DNA of 64,000 bases from Cysteiniphilum sp. JM-1 (GCF_008711525.1 NZ_VXKS01000005.1:62001-126000); one strand, 5' to 3'. Positions 18,001-27,105 are shown, counted from the stretch's first letter. The notes: generated by a model from the letters alone, not told the origin. Made by a program: numbers and translations.

Positions 18001-18231
18001 GTGTGCTAAGTCTAGAGGTTCAAAATAGACCTCATCCGCCATACCAGGATCGGTTTGAATGGTTGCAATATTGGGATTAACCAAGATGACTTTGATACCT
18101 TCTTCTTTTAATGCCTTGATGGCTTGCGATCCGGAATAATCAAACTCACCTGCTTGTGAGATGCGGATTCCGCCAGAACCTAATAGTAAAACTTTTTGAA
18201 TATGCTTGAATTGCTCGCGATGATTAATCAT
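15013..18231 (-). CDS. carB: Carbamoyl-phosphate synthase large subunit, CAD/Bacteroidetes-like type
   Basis: Makes carbamoyl phosphate from bicarbonate, ATP and glutamine-derived ammonia, for pyrimidines and arginine. The 1072-residue protein has two ATP-grasp halves; the second begins near residue 555 (SLIIGSGPYSIGSSVEFD). A C-terminal MGS-like allosteric domain follows, from about residue 940. Its N-terminus, LLGSGGIRISQAGEFDYSGSQ, and the stretches VNPNIATIQT, GGLGSGI, GECNIQYAFN and SKIDKWFL match the eukaryotic CAD and Bacteroidetes branch rather than the E. coli branch (ILGAGPIVIGQACEFDYSG). The glutaminase gene carA is not next to it. It likely feeds the arginine operon nearby. Confidence 0.95.
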   Translation of the reverse strand: MINHREQFKHIQKVLLLGSGGIRISQAGEFDYSGSQAIKALKEEGIKVILVNPNIATIQTDPGMADEVYFEPLDLAHVTKIIEKEKPDAIMLSFGGQTALNLGLKLEEKGILALHNVKVLGSSVQTIKEAEDRGLFKDKLDEINVKTAKSFVATTLKDAIIAAKEIGFPLMMRSGFSLGGLGSGIVRTESELKHRVTEVLNATSQVLIEECLLGWNEFEYEIVRDMAGNVLTVCNMENFDPMGIHTGESIVVSPSQSLNNEEYHRLRKIAIDVANHFEIIGECNIQYAFNLETSDYRVIEINPRLSRSSALASKATGYPLAFIAAKLILGYNLHELQNAVTKKTCAYFEPALDYIVVKIPRWDTHKLKKAERFIGTEMKSVGEVMAIGRSFPEGLQKAVGMLNIGAADLSDYPFEIPDLELEIERATDRRIFALHRFFVQGGDIEKAYQLSKIDKWFLNHMHTIAEMENRLKNLNNPLTKELLKEAKKLGFSDKSIARFRDMDVQALRAWRISQGIVPYVKQIDTLAGEFEAETNYLYMTYHGIEHDVKPSEIEASLIIGSGPYSIGSSVEFDWCGVTTAHTLKKLGESPIIINSNPETVSTDYDESDRLYFEQLTFERVQDIADFENLKGIVVSVGGQIANNLVVPLARAGYPILGTSPQNINKAENRAIFSTMLNDLGIDQPEWQSVTTLEKAKEFSDKVGYPILVRPSYVLSGAAMNVIYSEDALEQYLAEATSVSPEHPVVISDFINNAKELEMDGVAENGEIVIYAISEHVENAGVHSGDATIVLPPQNLYLETIRRAKRITKKIVKALNISGPFNIQFIAKDNNLKVIECNLRASRSFPFVSKVTGHNFIEIATEVIIGKYKKKRYNTLDLDYVGVKTSQFSYNRLKGANPVAHVEMSSTGEVGCIGYDLLDAFYKSWQATEMFVKRKKILLSIGGDKKVKLMPEIKRLHEQGWEIYTTTGTHQYLSDLGIETKLTHKISESEAPNVETVIADHCVDLIINIPRRQQHVSDDNVSDGFKIRRLAVDHHIPLITNLQIAELTLRSLAELHDAPIHVKSWREFMETRA

Positions 18232-18402
18232 TGAAATTTCACGTTGTCCGAGGTTACCTTATTCTAAAGAAATTTTTGTGAAAGGCAATTGGCGATTTTT
18301 ATTTTAATGCTCATCATAAATTACTTTTACAAGCACATACCGCTTTAAAAACTAAAATTTGCTATGGCAATCTATCCGTGACATTTTAGTTACTTTAAAC
18401 AC

Positions 18403-18429
18403 AAAAAAGCCGCAAAATCTGCGGCTTAA
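18403..18429 (-). terminator. Rho-independent terminator of the rpsF-rpsR-rplI operon
   Basis: Read on the minus strand: AAGCCGCA, a short loop, TGCGGCTT and then a T-run. It lies about 30 bases after the rplI stop codon. Confidence 0.9.
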
Positions 18430-18459
18430 GTGTAATAGTGGTTAGTGAATAATTAGGAA

Positions 18460-18906
18460 TTATTCAGCAATAACAACCAATTTGATATCAGCATCAACAT
18501 CTGAGTGTAAGTGAACTGATAGCTCGTACTCACCCAATGAACGGATGATACCTTCTGGCATGCGTACGTGACGTTTTTCAACTTCAACGCCTACAGCCGC
18601 GATAACATCAGCAACTTCTTTAGTCCCAACAGAACCAAATAGCTTACCACCATCACCAGCAGCTGCTTTGATTGTGAATACTTGACCTGAGATTTTCTCA
18701 GCTTTCGCTTTAGCCGTTGTTAAACGCTCAGCTTCTAATTTTTGTAATTCTGCTTTTTGCTTTTCAAAAGCAGCAATGTTCGCTTCAGTTGCTTGAACTG
18801 CTTTGCCATAAGGCACTAAGTAGTTACGCGCATAACCTGGCTTCACATTTACAACACTACCTAGCGTGCCTAGGTTTTCTACTTTTTCTTTTAAAATAAC
18901 TTGCAT
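18460..18906 (-). CDS. rplI: 50S ribosomal protein L9
   Basis: Binds 23S rRNA domain V at the base of the L1 stalk. The 148-residue protein begins [30 protein letters not shown] (N-terminal domain). It continues through a long charged connecting helix (about 40-75) into the C-terminal domain (GKLFGSVG ...). The length matches the usual 149. An upstream TTG would add two residues, but AGAGGT and family length favour this ATG. It is the last gene of the rpsF-rpsR-rplI operon. Confidence 0.98.
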   Translation of the reverse strand: MQVILKEKVENLGTLGSVVNVKPGYARNYLVPYGKAVQATEANIAAFEKQKAELQKLEAERLTTAKAKAEKISGQVFTIKAAAGDGGKLFGSVGTKEVADVIAAVGVEVEKRHVRMPEGIIRSLGEYELSVHLHSDVDADIKLVVIAE

Positions 18907-18931
18907 TGTCAAAGACCTCTAAACTTAAAGA

Positions 18932-19159
18932 TTAGTTAAAGTGACGATCACAGTAAGGGATCAACGCTAAAAATCTTGCTCTTTTGATTGCATTAGCAAG
19001 TTGACGTTGATACTTAGTTGATGTACCTGTGATTCGACTTGGAACGATTTTGCCAGTTTCAGTGACATAACCTTTCAATGTATTTAAATCTTTGTAGTCG
19101 ATCTCTTTAACGCCTTCAACGGTAAAACGACATACTTTACGACGACGATTTGGACGCAT
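18932..19159 (-). CDS. rpsR: 30S ribosomal protein S18
   Basis: Small-subunit platform protein that pairs with S6. The 75-residue protein has the signature [22 protein letters not shown], then [14 protein letters not shown] and [12 protein letters not shown]. It is between rpsF and rplI in the standard order, 11 bases from rpsF. Confidence 0.98.
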   Translation of the reverse strand: MRPNRRRKVCRFTVEGVKEIDYKDLNTLKGYVTETGKIVPSRITGTSTKYQRQLANAIKRARFLALIPYCDRHFN

Positions 19160-19170
19160 CTTTTCTCTCC

Positions 19171-19530
19171 TTACTCAGCAGCTTCGCTTGTTTCTTTAAC
19201 TTCTTTTTTCTCATCTTTTGCCATCATAATTGATGGCTCAGTGATCGCTTCATTTTGGTTAAGCACTAAACGACGTAGAATCGCATCATTGTATCTGAAT
19301 GATTCATTTAACTCGTTCAACGCTTCGGTATCACACTCGATATTCATCAAAATGTAATGAGCCTTGTGAAGCTTAGCGATTGGATAAGCAAGTTGACGAC
19401 GTCCCCAGTCTTCTAAACGGTGAATTTTACCGCCTCTAGACTCAACGATTTCACGGTATTTTTGCAACATGTTTGGTAACTGATCGCTTTGATCAGGGTG
19501 AACCATGAACACGATTTCATAATGTTTCAT
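19171..19530 (-). CDS. rpsF: 30S ribosomal protein S6
   Basis: Small-subunit protein that binds S18 and 16S rRNA. The 119-residue protein begins [17 protein letters not shown], with the [14 protein letters not shown] and [10 protein letters not shown] strands. It ends in an acidic low-complexity tail ([15 protein letters not shown]), as in other gammaproteobacteria. It leads the operon; a GGAG-type site precedes the ATG. Confidence 0.98.
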   Translation of the reverse strand: MKHYEIVFMVHPDQSDQLPNMLQKYREIVESRGGKIHRLEDWGRRQLAYPIAKLHKAHYILMNIECDTEALNELNESFRYNDAILRRLVLNQNEAITEPSIMMAKDEKKEVKETSEAAE

Positions 19531-19666
19531 AATTTTACTCCTTTCGGTTTATCGTATCTACTCTCGATAAGCTATTGCACACCTTGAATATAAGGGCAAC
19601 AGCAAAGAGCCGCGCTATTGTCACAGATAGCAGCTTAAAACTCAAGCACTATTATGTGACACAAAC

Positions 19667-19694
19667 AAAAAAGGCTCCCAATTGGAAGCCTTTT
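19667..19694 (-). terminator. Rho-independent terminator of tRNA-Val
   Basis: On the minus strand: AAAAGGCTTCC, loop AATT, GGGAGCCTTTTTT. This is an 11-pair stem (one G-T pair) followed by Ts, starting a few bases after the tRNA CCA end. Confidence 0.9.
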
Positions 19695-19701
19695 AAATCT
19701 C

Positions 19702-19777
19702 TGGTGGGTGCTGAGGGGTTCGAACCCCCGACCCTCGCCTTGTAAGGGCGATGCTCTCCCAGCTGAGCTAAGCACCC
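19702..19777 (-). tRNA. tRNA-Val, anticodon UAC
   Basis: A 76-base cloverleaf with an encoded CCA. The acceptor stem is GGGTGCT/AGCACCC with discriminator A. The D arm is AGCTCAGCTGGGAGAGC. The anticodon loop is CTTACAA with TAC at 19744-19742. The T arm is GTTCGAACC. It reads valine codons GUN, mainly GUA and GUG. It is a single gene with its own promoter and terminator. Confidence 0.98.
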
Positions 19778-19791
19778 GAGAACGAGATGAG

Positions 19792-19819
19792 ATTATAGGG
19801 TTAAAAAAATCAAAGTCAA
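19792..19819 (-). promoter_or_regulatory. Sigma-70 promoter of tRNA-Val
   Basis: On the minus strand TTGACT (-35, 19819-19814) and a perfect TATAAT (-10, 19797-19792) are separated by 16 bases. The expected start point is only a few bases before the mature tRNA 5' end. Confidence 0.85.
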
Positions 19820-19856
19820 CGCCTAAAATCAATATTTTTTGTTTTTATTAATCTTT

Positions 19857-20069
19857 TTAATATTCCTGTTCAGCACGGATTTCCACTTTGTTTATTTTGC
19901 CATCAGCAATCTCACGCAAAGCAACAACAGTTGTCTTATCATTATCCCAGTCGACACGTGGTTCTTGACCACTTAGACTTAGAAAGCGTGCTCTTTTTGA
20001 TGCTAAAACAATTAATTCAAAGCGACTATCGATTTTCTCTAAACAATCTTCAACTGTTACACGTGCCAT
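19857..20069 (-). CDS. rpoZ: RNA polymerase omega subunit
   Basis: A 70-residue accessory subunit that helps assemble and stabilise RNA polymerase. It begins [28 protein letters not shown] and has the conserved [15 protein letters not shown]. It is somewhat shorter than the 91-residue E. coli protein. It is usually next to gmk and spoT, but here it stands alone beside tRNA-Val and an unknown secreted protein. Confidence 0.97.
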   Translation of the reverse strand: MARVTVEDCLEKIDSRFELIVLASKRARFLSLSGQEPRVDWDNDKTTVVALREIADGKINKVEIRAEQEY

Positions 20070-20145
20070 ACATATTCTCCAAAGTTCAAAAGCCGGTCAA
20101 TTCTATAGAAGTTTTATGATTTTGCCAAGTATTACAGAGTTTAAA

Positions 20146-20667
20146 CTACTGCCACTTTTCAGTCACTGGGTTAGTCACAGTATTCTTTTGAATCGTGAAA
20201 GTCCCATTTTGTTGAGCAATCATATCTCCTGTGTCAGTAATCGCATTTTGAATAAAAACACCATTGTCCTTTTTACCAATATTAATAAAAGTTAACTGAT
20301 GGAATGCAGTTTTATTACCCCAGTCTGACGATGGCAGAGAGACGTACCTAATTGTGTATGTCTGATTTTTAAAGTCTCCTTCTAGTACATATACCCCATA
20401 ATGGTTTTCTCCCTCTGAGATTAACTTGTAAATACCATTATCATAATAAAATATTTTGGCATCTGGAAAAGGCTTTTTGCTATACATCTTTCGATAGTGT
20501 AGTGTCTGCTCATAAGTTGGAAGACCAAATTGTAGCTCAAGCTTAGTTTTTGAAGATGCAACCGTTACCTTGCTATCCGCTTCATCCCTAACGACATCAG
20601 CGTTTGCAACAGAAACACATACCAAAAGAGATAAAAAAATGGATCTATTGAAACACACTAATTTCAT
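20146..20667 (-). CDS. Secreted protein of unknown function
   Basis: I do not recognise this 173-residue protein. An N-terminal signal peptide (MKLVCFNRSIFLSLLVCVSVANA, cut near residue 23) predicts export to the periplasm. The mature part looks beta-rich, with YYDNGIYKLISEGENHYGVYVLEGDF and QTYTIRYVSLPSSDW. The TFINIGKKDNGVFIQNAITDTG stretch suggests a small calycin-like or lipocalin-like barrel, but that is a guess. It stands between rpoZ and sodB on the same strand and is probably its own unit. Confidence 0.65.
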   Translation of the reverse strand: MKLVCFNRSIFLSLLVCVSVANADVVRDEADSKVTVASSKTKLELQFGLPTYEQTLHYRKMYSKKPFPDAKIFYYDNGIYKLISEGENHYGVYVLEGDFKNQTYTIRYVSLPSSDWGNKTAFHQLTFINIGKKDNGVFIQNAITDTGDMIAQQNGTFTIQKNTVTNPVTEKWQ

Positions 20668-20710
20668 GTCTAATCCTTAAGTTAGAGAATACTTGTTTTG
20701 AAGCAATGTT

Positions 20711-21298
20711 TTACTTTTCAAACTGCTTAGCAACAAAATCCCAATTAATAATACTCCAGAACTCTTCGACATATTTTGGACGCGCATTACGATAATCAAT
20801 ATAGTACGCATGCTCCCATACATCGCAAGTTAAAAGTGGTGTGTGACCTTCAGTTAATGGGCACGCTGCATTACTGGTACTTACTAGCTCAAGCTCACCT
20901 TGCTTGGTTTTCACAAGCCACGCCCAACCAGAACCAAAAGTAGTTACCGCTGTTTTGCTAAACGCTTCTTTAAAGGCATCAAAGCTACCAAACTTTTTCT
21001 CAATCGCTTGCAATAAAGCGCCTTCTGGTTTTGCTTTAGCATTTGGAGTTAAGCAATTCCAATAAAACGTGTGATTCCAGATTTGTGCGGCATTATTAAA
21101 TACACCAGCTTTTGAGGTTAAAATCACATCTTCTAATGATTTACCGGCAAAAGATTTAAACTCATCTGTTTTTAATAGGTTATTTAAGTTAGTGACATAC
21201 GCCTGATGATGCTTGCCATAATGATACTCGATTGTCTCCTCAGAGATCACGGGTGCCAAAGCATTTTTAGGGTATGGTAACGATGGTAATTCAAACAT
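20711..21298 (-). CDS. sodB: Superoxide dismutase, iron type
   Basis: Dismutates superoxide to oxygen and hydrogen peroxide. The 195-residue protein begins [19 protein letters not shown]. Metal ligands are seen in [10 protein letters not shown], the [10 protein letters not shown] region and [13 protein letters not shown]. The [10 protein letters not shown] pattern marks the iron-type branch. The start is set by AAGGAG before this ATG; a longer in-frame N-terminus exists but has no family support. It is divergent from grxD, so the two redox genes share an intergenic region. Confidence 0.96.
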   Translation of the reverse strand: MFELPSLPYPKNALAPVISEETIEYHYGKHHQAYVTNLNNLLKTDEFKSFAGKSLEDVILTSKAGVFNNAAQIWNHTFYWNCLTPNAKAKPEGALLQAIEKKFGSFDAFKEAFSKTAVTTFGSGWAWLVKTKQGELELVSTSNAACPLTEGHTPLLTCDVWEHAYYIDYRNARPKYVEEFWSIINWDFVAKQFEK

Positions 21299-21315
21299 TT
21301 CTTGCTCCTTGTTGG

Positions 21316-21361
21316 TTGACCAAAATTTAGAAACTGATATATGATGTACGCGCAATATAAT
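21316..21361 (+). promoter_or_regulatory. Candidate promoter(s) of grxD
   Basis: TTGACC at 21316-21321 and TATATG at 21338-21343 are 16 bases apart, with a TG one base before the -10 (extended -10). A second perfect TATAAT lies at 21356-21361 without a clear -35. Both are upstream of the grxD ATG. Confidence 0.45.
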
Positions 21362-21408
21362 ACTAATCCTGTATCTTTTCAAGTTTAGACAATAATAAGG
21401 AAACAATA

Positions 21409-21747
21409 ATGCATACAAATCATAACTTTGATGAAGAAAAAGTAATCGAAACGATAAAATCACAAATTGCTGAAAACAGCATTCTGCTTTACATGAAAGG
21501 CACGCCTAAAATGCCACAATGCGGATTCTCAGCACACACGGTTGCTGCAATTCAAGCCTGTGGCAAGCCTTTTGCGTTTGTTAACATCTTAGAGAACCCT
21601 GAGATTCGTGCCACATTACCAAAATATGCTAACTGGCCGACTTTCCCACAACTTTATGTTAATGGTGAACTCATTGGCGGATGCGATATTGTTCTTGAGT
21701 TACATGAAAACGGTGAGCTTCAAGAAATTATTGATCAAGCTAAATAG
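21409..21747 (+). CDS. grxD: Monothiol glutaredoxin (Grx4/GrxD type)
   Basis: A 112-residue monothiol glutaredoxin that carries or delivers [2Fe-2S] clusters. It has the CGFS active site in [12 protein letters not shown], preceded by the family lysine in LLYMKGTP. The glutathione-binding [19 protein letters not shown] follows. AAGGA precedes the ATG. It is divergent from sodB and followed by metK after a 168-base gap. Confidence 0.96.
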   Translation: MHTNHNFDEEKVIETIKSQIAENSILLYMKGTPKMPQCGFSAHTVAAIQACGKPFAFVNILENPEIRATLPKYANWPTFPQLYVNGELIGGCDIVLELHENGELQEIIDQAK

Positions 21748-21915
21748 TTTGACAGCACATTTTGTTAGCGTTAGCATAACTAACTGTCATTACACTGTCG
21801 CTGATTTAAAAACAACTTGCGGGCGACATAAAACAACACCGCTAAAGCGTTTCTATAGATTTTCCCTCTAGAAGCCTTTTAGCTTGTACAAAACAAACAT
21901 AAAAGGAAACCTCTC

Positions 21916-23073
21916 ATGGCAAATGATTTTCTATTTACCTCTGAATCCGTCTCTGAAGGACACCCGGATAAAATTGCTGATCAAATCTCTGACGCAGTTT
22001 TAGATGCTATTTTAATTCAAGATAAAAACGCACGTGTTGCTTGCGAGACACTGGTTAAAACGGGCATGGCACTTGTTGCTGGTGAGATTACAACCTCTGC
22101 ATGGGTTGACATCGAAGAAATCGTTAGAAACGTTGTTATTGATATTGGTTATGATAAAGATGATTTGGGCTTTGATGGTAACTGTTGCGCAGTGATTAAT
22201 GCTATTGGTAAACAATCACCCGAGATTGCGCAAGGTGTTGATCGCTCTAATCCATTAGATCAAGGCGCTGGAGATCAGGGCTTAATGTTTGGCTTTGCCA
22301 CCAATGAAACCCCAACACTGATGCCCGCTGCCATTTATTACTCACATAAACTCATGCAGCGCCAAGCATTCTTGCGCAAGAATAAAACGCTTTCATGGTT
22401 ACGCCCTGACGCTAAATCTCAAGTAACACTGCGCTATGTCAATGGCAAGCCTGTTGCCGTTGATACCGTTGTTATCTCAACACAGCATGCTCCTGAGATT
22501 CGACAAGATGTAATCAAAGAGGCAGTCATTGAAGAGATTATTTTACCGGTATTGCCTAAAGAATGGATAACAGACAAAACCAAATATTTTGTTAACCCGA
22601 CAGGTAAATTCGTTATTGGTGGTCCCGTTGGCGATTGCGGTTTAACGGGACGTAAGATTATCGTTGACACCTATGGCGGAGCAGCACATCACGGCGGTGG
22701 CGCATTCTCTGGTAAGGATCCATCCAAGGTTGATCGCTCAGCTGCCTATATGGGTCGTTATATTGCTAAAAATATCGTTGCTAGTGGCTTAGCGGACAAA
22801 TGTGAAATTCAAGTGTCTTACGCCATTGGTGTTGCTAACCCTACATCGATTATGGTTAATACCTTTGGCACAGGCAAATTAGATGATCATATCATTGAGA
22901 AGCTTGTTCTTGAGCATTTTGATTTACGTCCTTATGCCATCACGCACCAACTTGATTTATTACGTCCTATTTATCAAAAAACGGCTGCCTATGGTCATTT
23001 TGGTCGCGAAGATGCAGATTTCACTTGGGAGAAAACTGATAAAGCAGCTGTTTTGGCGCAAGCTTTGAATTAA
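21916..23073 (+). CDS. metK: S-adenosylmethionine synthetase
   Basis: Makes S-adenosylmethionine from methionine and ATP. The 385-residue protein has the normal length, with [19 protein letters not shown], the [12 protein letters not shown] hexapeptide region, and [19 protein letters not shown] near the C-terminal domain. An AAAGGAAACC ribosome-binding site is present. The 168-base leader holds no riboswitch fold that I can recognise. Confidence 0.98.
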   Translation: MANDFLFTSESVSEGHPDKIADQISDAVLDAILIQDKNARVACETLVKTGMALVAGEITTSAWVDIEEIVRNVVIDIGYDKDDLGFDGNCCAVINAIGKQSPEIAQGVDRSNPLDQGAGDQGLMFGFATNETPTLMPAAIYYSHKLMQRQAFLRKNKTLSWLRPDAKSQVTLRYVNGKPVAVDTVVISTQHAPEIRQDVIKEAVIEEIILPVLPKEWITDKTKYFVNPTGKFVIGGPVGDCGLTGRKIIVDTYGGAAHHGGGAFSGKDPSKVDRSAAYMGRYIAKNIVASGLADKCEIQVSYAIGVANPTSIMVNTFGTGKLDDHIIEKLVLEHFDLRPYAITHQLDLLRPIYQKTAAYGHFGREDADFTWEKTDKAAVLAQALN

Positions 23074-23229
23074 ATCCAACTCATGCATGAGTTTCAATCA
23101 CCGTTAGTGAATTTCTCTCTGCATTGAATTGCATCAAAGCAAACAGTTACCAAGAGAAAAGTTATTTTTTGCAAATTTTTATAAATCACGGCACAATAGC
23201 CGCATTATTTTTTGATCATTTTAGAGCTT

Positions 23230-24303
23230 ATGTCACAGAAAATTATTGTCGGTGTCTCCGGTGGTGTTGATTCATCCGTTACCGCCTTATTACTCAAAGA
23301 GCAAGGCTTTGATGTTGCAGGCGTTTTTATGAAAAACTGGGAGGAAGACGACAATGACGAGTTTTGCTCAGCCGAAGAAGACATCAAAGATGCCCAAAGT
23401 ATTTGTCAAAGTATTGGTATTGAATTTAACAAAATCAACTTTGCAGCAGAATACTGGGATCATGTCTTTGAATATTTCTTAGAGGAGTACAAAGCTGGGC
23501 GCACGCCAAACCCTGATATTCTATGCAACAAAGAAATTAAATTTAAAGCCTTCTTAGACTACGCCAAGCATCTAGGTGGCACACACATTGCTACAGGGCA
23601 CTACGCCAGAAAAAGAACCTTACCAAATGGCGAACATCAATTATTAAAAGGCTTAGACCACAACAAGGATCAATCCTATTTTCTCTATACTTTGGGACAG
23701 CAACAATTACACTACGCCTTATTTCCAATTGGTGAGCTTGAAAAACCAAAGGTTCGCGCACTAGCTGAAGCACATAACCTTGTCACACATAATAAAAAAG
23801 ACAGCACAGGCATTTGCTTTATTGGCGAGCGTAAATTCAAAGCTTTTTTAAATCAATATTTACCTGCACAACCCGGTGAAATTCATGATGAAAACGGTAT
23901 TGTTATCGGCAGACATGATGGCTTGATGTATTACACCATTGGACAGCGTCAAGGCTTGGGCATTGGCGGGGTTAAAAACCGCCCTGAAATTCCATGGTTT
24001 GCCGCACAGAAAGATCTTGAAAACAATGTATTAATTGCCGTTCAAGGTCATCATCACCCACTACTATTAAGACAAAGCTTAACGGCTATTAAATTGCATT
24101 GGGTCAAAGGACAAGCGCCAGCTGATAGCTTTAGATGTACTGCCAAGGCACGCTATCGTCAAGCCGATCAAGCTTGTCAAGTCACGCTAACAAAAGACAA
24201 GGTTGAAGTCACATTTGACCAACCACAACGTGCGATCACACCAGGGCAATCAGTGGTATTTTATGATGGTGAAGTTTGCTTAGGTGGTGGCATTATTGAG
24301 TAA
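23230..24303 (+). CDS. mnmA: tRNA 2-thiouridylase MnmA
   Basis: Adds sulfur to U34 of tRNA-Lys, tRNA-Glu and tRNA-Gln. The 357-residue protein has the PP-loop [13 protein letters not shown] and the catalytic Cys in [12 protein letters not shown]. The second Cys is in [12 protein letters not shown], and the C-terminal beta-barrel begins about residue 270. I chose the ATG giving [12 protein letters not shown]; a TTG six codons upstream is in frame but unlikely. Confidence 0.97.
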   Translation: MSQKIIVGVSGGVDSSVTALLLKEQGFDVAGVFMKNWEEDDNDEFCSAEEDIKDAQSICQSIGIEFNKINFAAEYWDHVFEYFLEEYKAGRTPNPDILCNKEIKFKAFLDYAKHLGGTHIATGHYARKRTLPNGEHQLLKGLDHNKDQSYFLYTLGQQQLHYALFPIGELEKPKVRALAEAHNLVTHNKKDSTGICFIGERKFKAFLNQYLPAQPGEIHDENGIVIGRHDGLMYYTIGQRQGLGIGGVKNRPEIPWFAAQKDLENNVLIAVQGHHHPLLLRQSLTAIKLHWVKGQAPADSFRCTAKARYRQADQACQVTLTKDKVEVTFDQPQRAITPGQSVVFYDGEVCLGGGIIE

Positions 24304-24335
24304 TGACAAACGATCTTTTTTCTGATGTCTTACGC

Positions 24336-25061
24336 TTATTTCAATTTTGTAAGCTGTACTTTTGCTTTGTCTGCCACATCCACATGTGGATATTTGTCAA
24401 CAACATGTTGTAAATAGGTTTTAGCAGTCTTAACGTTACCTTTGCTTAATTCCAATAATGCCAAGGCATAAGTGGCATCAGCAATTTTGATGCTTTTCGG
24501 ATAACGAGTTACAATCGTTTTAAATTGTGTATAAGCATCATTAATATCACCATTAATCAGATATATTTGACCAAGTAGATACAACGACTCTGAGTAATGC
24601 TCACCATTATAATAGTCTTTAAGATACTGTTTAAACAAACCTTCCGCATCTTTGTAATTTTTGGCTAATAATGCCTTGTTTGCCTTATCAAAGGCTGCAT
24701 TATCCTGCTGCAATTTAAGCTCTTTGGGTGATGGTTTATTCACTTCAGCCTTTAAGCTTTCAAGCTCTTTTTCAAACGCTGCAAGCTTCGTTGAAACCAC
24801 ATCATTTAGTTGGCTTATTTTATAACTATTTACTTCAATCTTGCCGCGCAAGTCATCTAAGGTCTGATTGAAATTTTGATTCGTTGCATTGGCTTGTTGA
24901 TTAATTAAATATTGCACCTGGTTATTCAACTTAGTTGTTTGCAATTGCAGTGCTTGCACGTCTGACTCAACACTCGCAAAATTGACACTAGGCAAGAGAA
25001 TAATTGCCAATATGCTCATACCAATAGTTTTGGTTTTCTTAAACGAAAGAAACATATGCAT
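24336..25061 (-). CDS. cpoB: Cell division coordinator CpoB (YbgF), TPR protein
   Basis: Periplasmic partner of TolA and PBP1B that couples outer-membrane constriction to peptidoglycan synthesis. A signal peptide (about the first 28 residues) is followed by a coiled-coil oligomerisation region (about 35-100). TPR repeats follow: KNYKDAEGLFKQYLKDY, YLLGQIYLINGDINDAYTQFKTIV and ALLELSKGNVKTAKTYLQHVV. Its ATG overlaps the pal stop codon (TAATG), which fixes both the start and coupling to the tol-pal operon. Confidence 0.93.
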   Translation of the reverse strand: MHMFLSFKKTKTIGMSILAIILLPSVNFASVESDVQALQLQTTKLNNQVQYLINQQANATNQNFNQTLDDLRGKIEVNSYKISQLNDVVSTKLAAFEKELESLKAEVNKPSPKELKLQQDNAAFDKANKALLAKNYKDAEGLFKQYLKDYYNGEHYSESLYLLGQIYLINGDINDAYTQFKTIVTRYPKSIKIADATYALALLELSKGNVKTAKTYLQHVVDKYPHVDVADKAKVQLTKLK

Positions 25062-25717
25062 TAACCACACTTTTGTCCAAAATCAAGCTCAGCACGTCGA
25101 TCCAAATAATAGGCATGCTGCTGCGCCTTGGCTTTCGTCATCTCACCATAGAACTGTGAAGGCGCTGCCACAGGTTGCGATTTGCCATAGCTTACCGTAC
25201 ATAGCTGATTGCTATTAACTCCTTGTTGCAATAAATATTGACGCACGCTATCAGCACGACGCTGACCAAGGTTTAGGTTATATTTCTCGCTCCCTCTTGG
25301 GTCAGTATGTCCTGCCAAACGCAGTGGTTGATTATATTTCAACAAATAACTCGCTACTTGATTTAGACATGTTTTAGCATCATTGGTCAAGGTCGTGCTA
25401 TCAAAGGCAAAGTAAACTGTTTTGCATGAGCTCATACTATTTAACGCAGCAATCATTGCTTGTTGTTGTGCTGGCGTATATTGTCCGATATTGGCAATTT
25501 GGCTTTGTAAATCAGCAATACTTTGACTATCTAAACTACCTGCTTGTCCTAAAGCATTCGTCTCCACACCACTACCATGCGCTGCCATGCCCGCACTTCC
25601 CTCAGGACCAATACCTTCAATCGGTGCTTGGCGTTGTGAAGCACATCCGGCGATCAATAATACTGACAAAATGCCTGCTGCTGCCAGTGAAGTGGATTTT
25701 TTAATTTTTAATTTCAT
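25061..25717 (-). CDS. pal: Peptidoglycan-associated lipoprotein Pal
   Basis: Outer-membrane lipoprotein that grips peptidoglycan and binds TolB. The 218-residue protein has lipobox LLIAGCASQ and a Gly/Ser/Gln-rich tether to about residue 105. The OmpA-like domain has VYFAFDSTTL, LRLAGHTDPRGSEKYNLNLGQRRA and the C-terminal YYLDRRAELDF. The tether is longer than in E. coli Pal (173 residues). Confidence 0.96.
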   Translation of the reverse strand: MKLKIKKSTSLAAAGILSVLLIAGCASQRQAPIEGIGPEGSAGMAAHGSGVETNALGQAGSLDSQSIADLQSQIANIGQYTPAQQQAMIAALNSMSSCKTVYFAFDSTTLTNDAKTCLNQVASYLLKYNQPLRLAGHTDPRGSEKYNLNLGQRRADSVRQYLLQQGVNSNQLCTVSYGKSQPVAAPSQFYGEMTKAKAQQHAYYLDRRAELDFGQKCG

Positions 25718-25777
25718 TGTATTTCCTTAAGCTTTTCGTTATTTCTTTATTTGATTGGTCTTGTATAAATCACACCT

Positions 25778-27100
25778 TTAAATAGCCGGTGACCATGCAG
25801 GTGACTGAATGGCGCCTTGTGTGTTAGATGGTAAGCTAATTTGAACCTTGCCGTCAATCGACACCATCGCCAGATTCGCACCTCCTGAAGGCTGACCTTG
25901 TGCATAGATAACCATATTGCCATCTGGTGATACACTCGGAGATGAATCCATTGAACCATGCGTTAACACCGTAATCTTCTTGTCTCTTAAATCGACTTTA
26001 GCAATCTGTGTACCTGAGCCACTGTCTTTTTGATACATAAACACAATACTTTGGCCATTTGGCGTATATTGCGGATCAAATGCCTGTTTTGTACCATATG
26101 TTAAGCGCTCTGACGATGGATATTTGCTATCAATAGCCGTTGTATAAATCTGTGGATTACCGCCACGATTTGAGACAAAAGCAACCTCTTTGCCTGTTGG
26201 CGAGAAAGTTGGCGCGGTATTAATACCGTTTAACGTCAATTTCTTATATAACTTATCATTATTTAAGTTCATCAAGTAAATATTGGTATTCTCAGAATAG
26301 CCTTGTGAAAGCGCCATTGCCAAAGTTGTGCCATTTGGTGAGAATGCGGGCGAGCTATTGATCCCTTCATAATTAGCAACCTTCTTACGTTCACCGCTAT
26401 ACACACCAATCGTATAAATTGCCATGCCACCCTTGTGATAACTCACATAAGCAAGATATTTACCGTCTTTCGACCATGTCGGTGACATAATCGGTTCTTT
26501 GGTTTGACGCAACAACACATGCGGATTAAAACCATCATAGTCAGATACCACAAGCTGATAAACTGCCTTTTTCACATTATAAGGATTCTCAACGTCAACA
26601 TAAGCCAATTTTGAGGTAAAGTAACCTTTGCTGCCGGTAATCGCCTCATAAATATAATTACTAATGGTATGCGCTAATAGTCGCAATTGACTTTCTTGAA
26701 GATTCGTAAATTTACGCGCACTTAACACCTTGCCACTAAGCTTACTGGCTAACTCATACGTGATATTATAATGCCCATTGTTTTTATCAATCTGCCCTAT
26801 AAGCACATAATCTGCCGACCATTTCGACCAGTTGATCTGCTGTACATTATCAATCTGTTGTGGGAAGCCCGATGTTTGTGATTCAATACGCCCAGAATTG
26901 CGAAGATCATCAGCAATAACCGCTGCAATGCCATCTGGCAGCTGACTACTTTTAATCATTTGCCCATTAAATGGCATCACTGCCACAGGAATTTGCGAAG
27001 ACACACCCTGAGTAATATTAATGGTCAAACGCGCCTGCGCTGAGCAGGTTACTATCAATGTTAAAAAAAGCAGCCAATATATTCGTATTATGTTGCGCAT
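25778..27100 (-). CDS. tolB: Tol-Pal translocation protein TolB
   Basis: Periplasmic beta-propeller that links Pal to TolA. A signal peptide (about the first 22 residues) precedes the N-terminal alpha/beta domain (VAVMPFNGQ ... DYVLIGQID). Six propeller blades follow with repeated SPTWSKDGKYLAYVS, SPAFSPNGTTLAMA, APTFSPTGKEVAFVSNRGG and SPSVSPDGNMVIYA motifs. AAGGG eight bases before this ATG supports it; a GTG three codons upstream overlaps the tolA stop and is possible. Confidence 0.95.
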   Translation of the reverse strand: MRNIIRIYWLLFLTLIVTCSAQARLTINITQGVSSQIPVAVMPFNGQMIKSSQLPDGIAAVIADDLRNSGRIESQTSGFPQQIDNVQQINWSKWSADYVLIGQIDKNNGHYNITYELASKLSGKVLSARKFTNLQESQLRLLAHTISNYIYEAITGSKGYFTSKLAYVDVENPYNVKKAVYQLVVSDYDGFNPHVLLRQTKEPIMSPTWSKDGKYLAYVSYHKGGMAIYTIGVYSGERKKVANYEGINSSPAFSPNGTTLAMALSQGYSENTNIYLMNLNNDKLYKKLTLNGINTAPTFSPTGKEVAFVSNRGGNPQIYTTAIDSKYPSSERLTYGTKQAFDPQYTPNGQSIVFMYQKDSGSGTQIAKVDLRDKKITVLTHGSMDSSPSVSPDGNMVIYAQGQPSGGANLAMVSIDGKVQISLPSNTQGAIQSPAWSPAI

Positions 27101-27105
27101 ATTTA

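Noticed and set aside
17528-18028. 166-codon open frame on the plus strand opposite carB
   Set aside because: It is antisense to strongly conserved CarB sequence, has no ribosome-binding site or family resemblance, and its composition is a mirror of the carB codons.
19635-19832. Open frame across tRNA-Val
   Set aside because: It is made of tRNA, promoter and terminator sequence and has no protein family character.
21299-21463. N-terminal extension of SodB
   Set aside because: The longer frame runs through the sodB-grxD intergenic region and lacks family support. AAGGAG marks the ATG at 21298.
21748-21915. Possible riboswitch or attenuator in the 168-base metK leader
   Set aside because: I could not fit a known SAM-type aptamer. 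Loose inverted repeats (TGACAG/CTGTCA, GTTAG/CTAAC) are too weak to call. A covariance-model search would decide.
23077-23094. AACTCATGCATGAGTT palindrome after metK
   Set aside because: It has no T-run and no partner sites, so neither a terminator nor an operator is supported.
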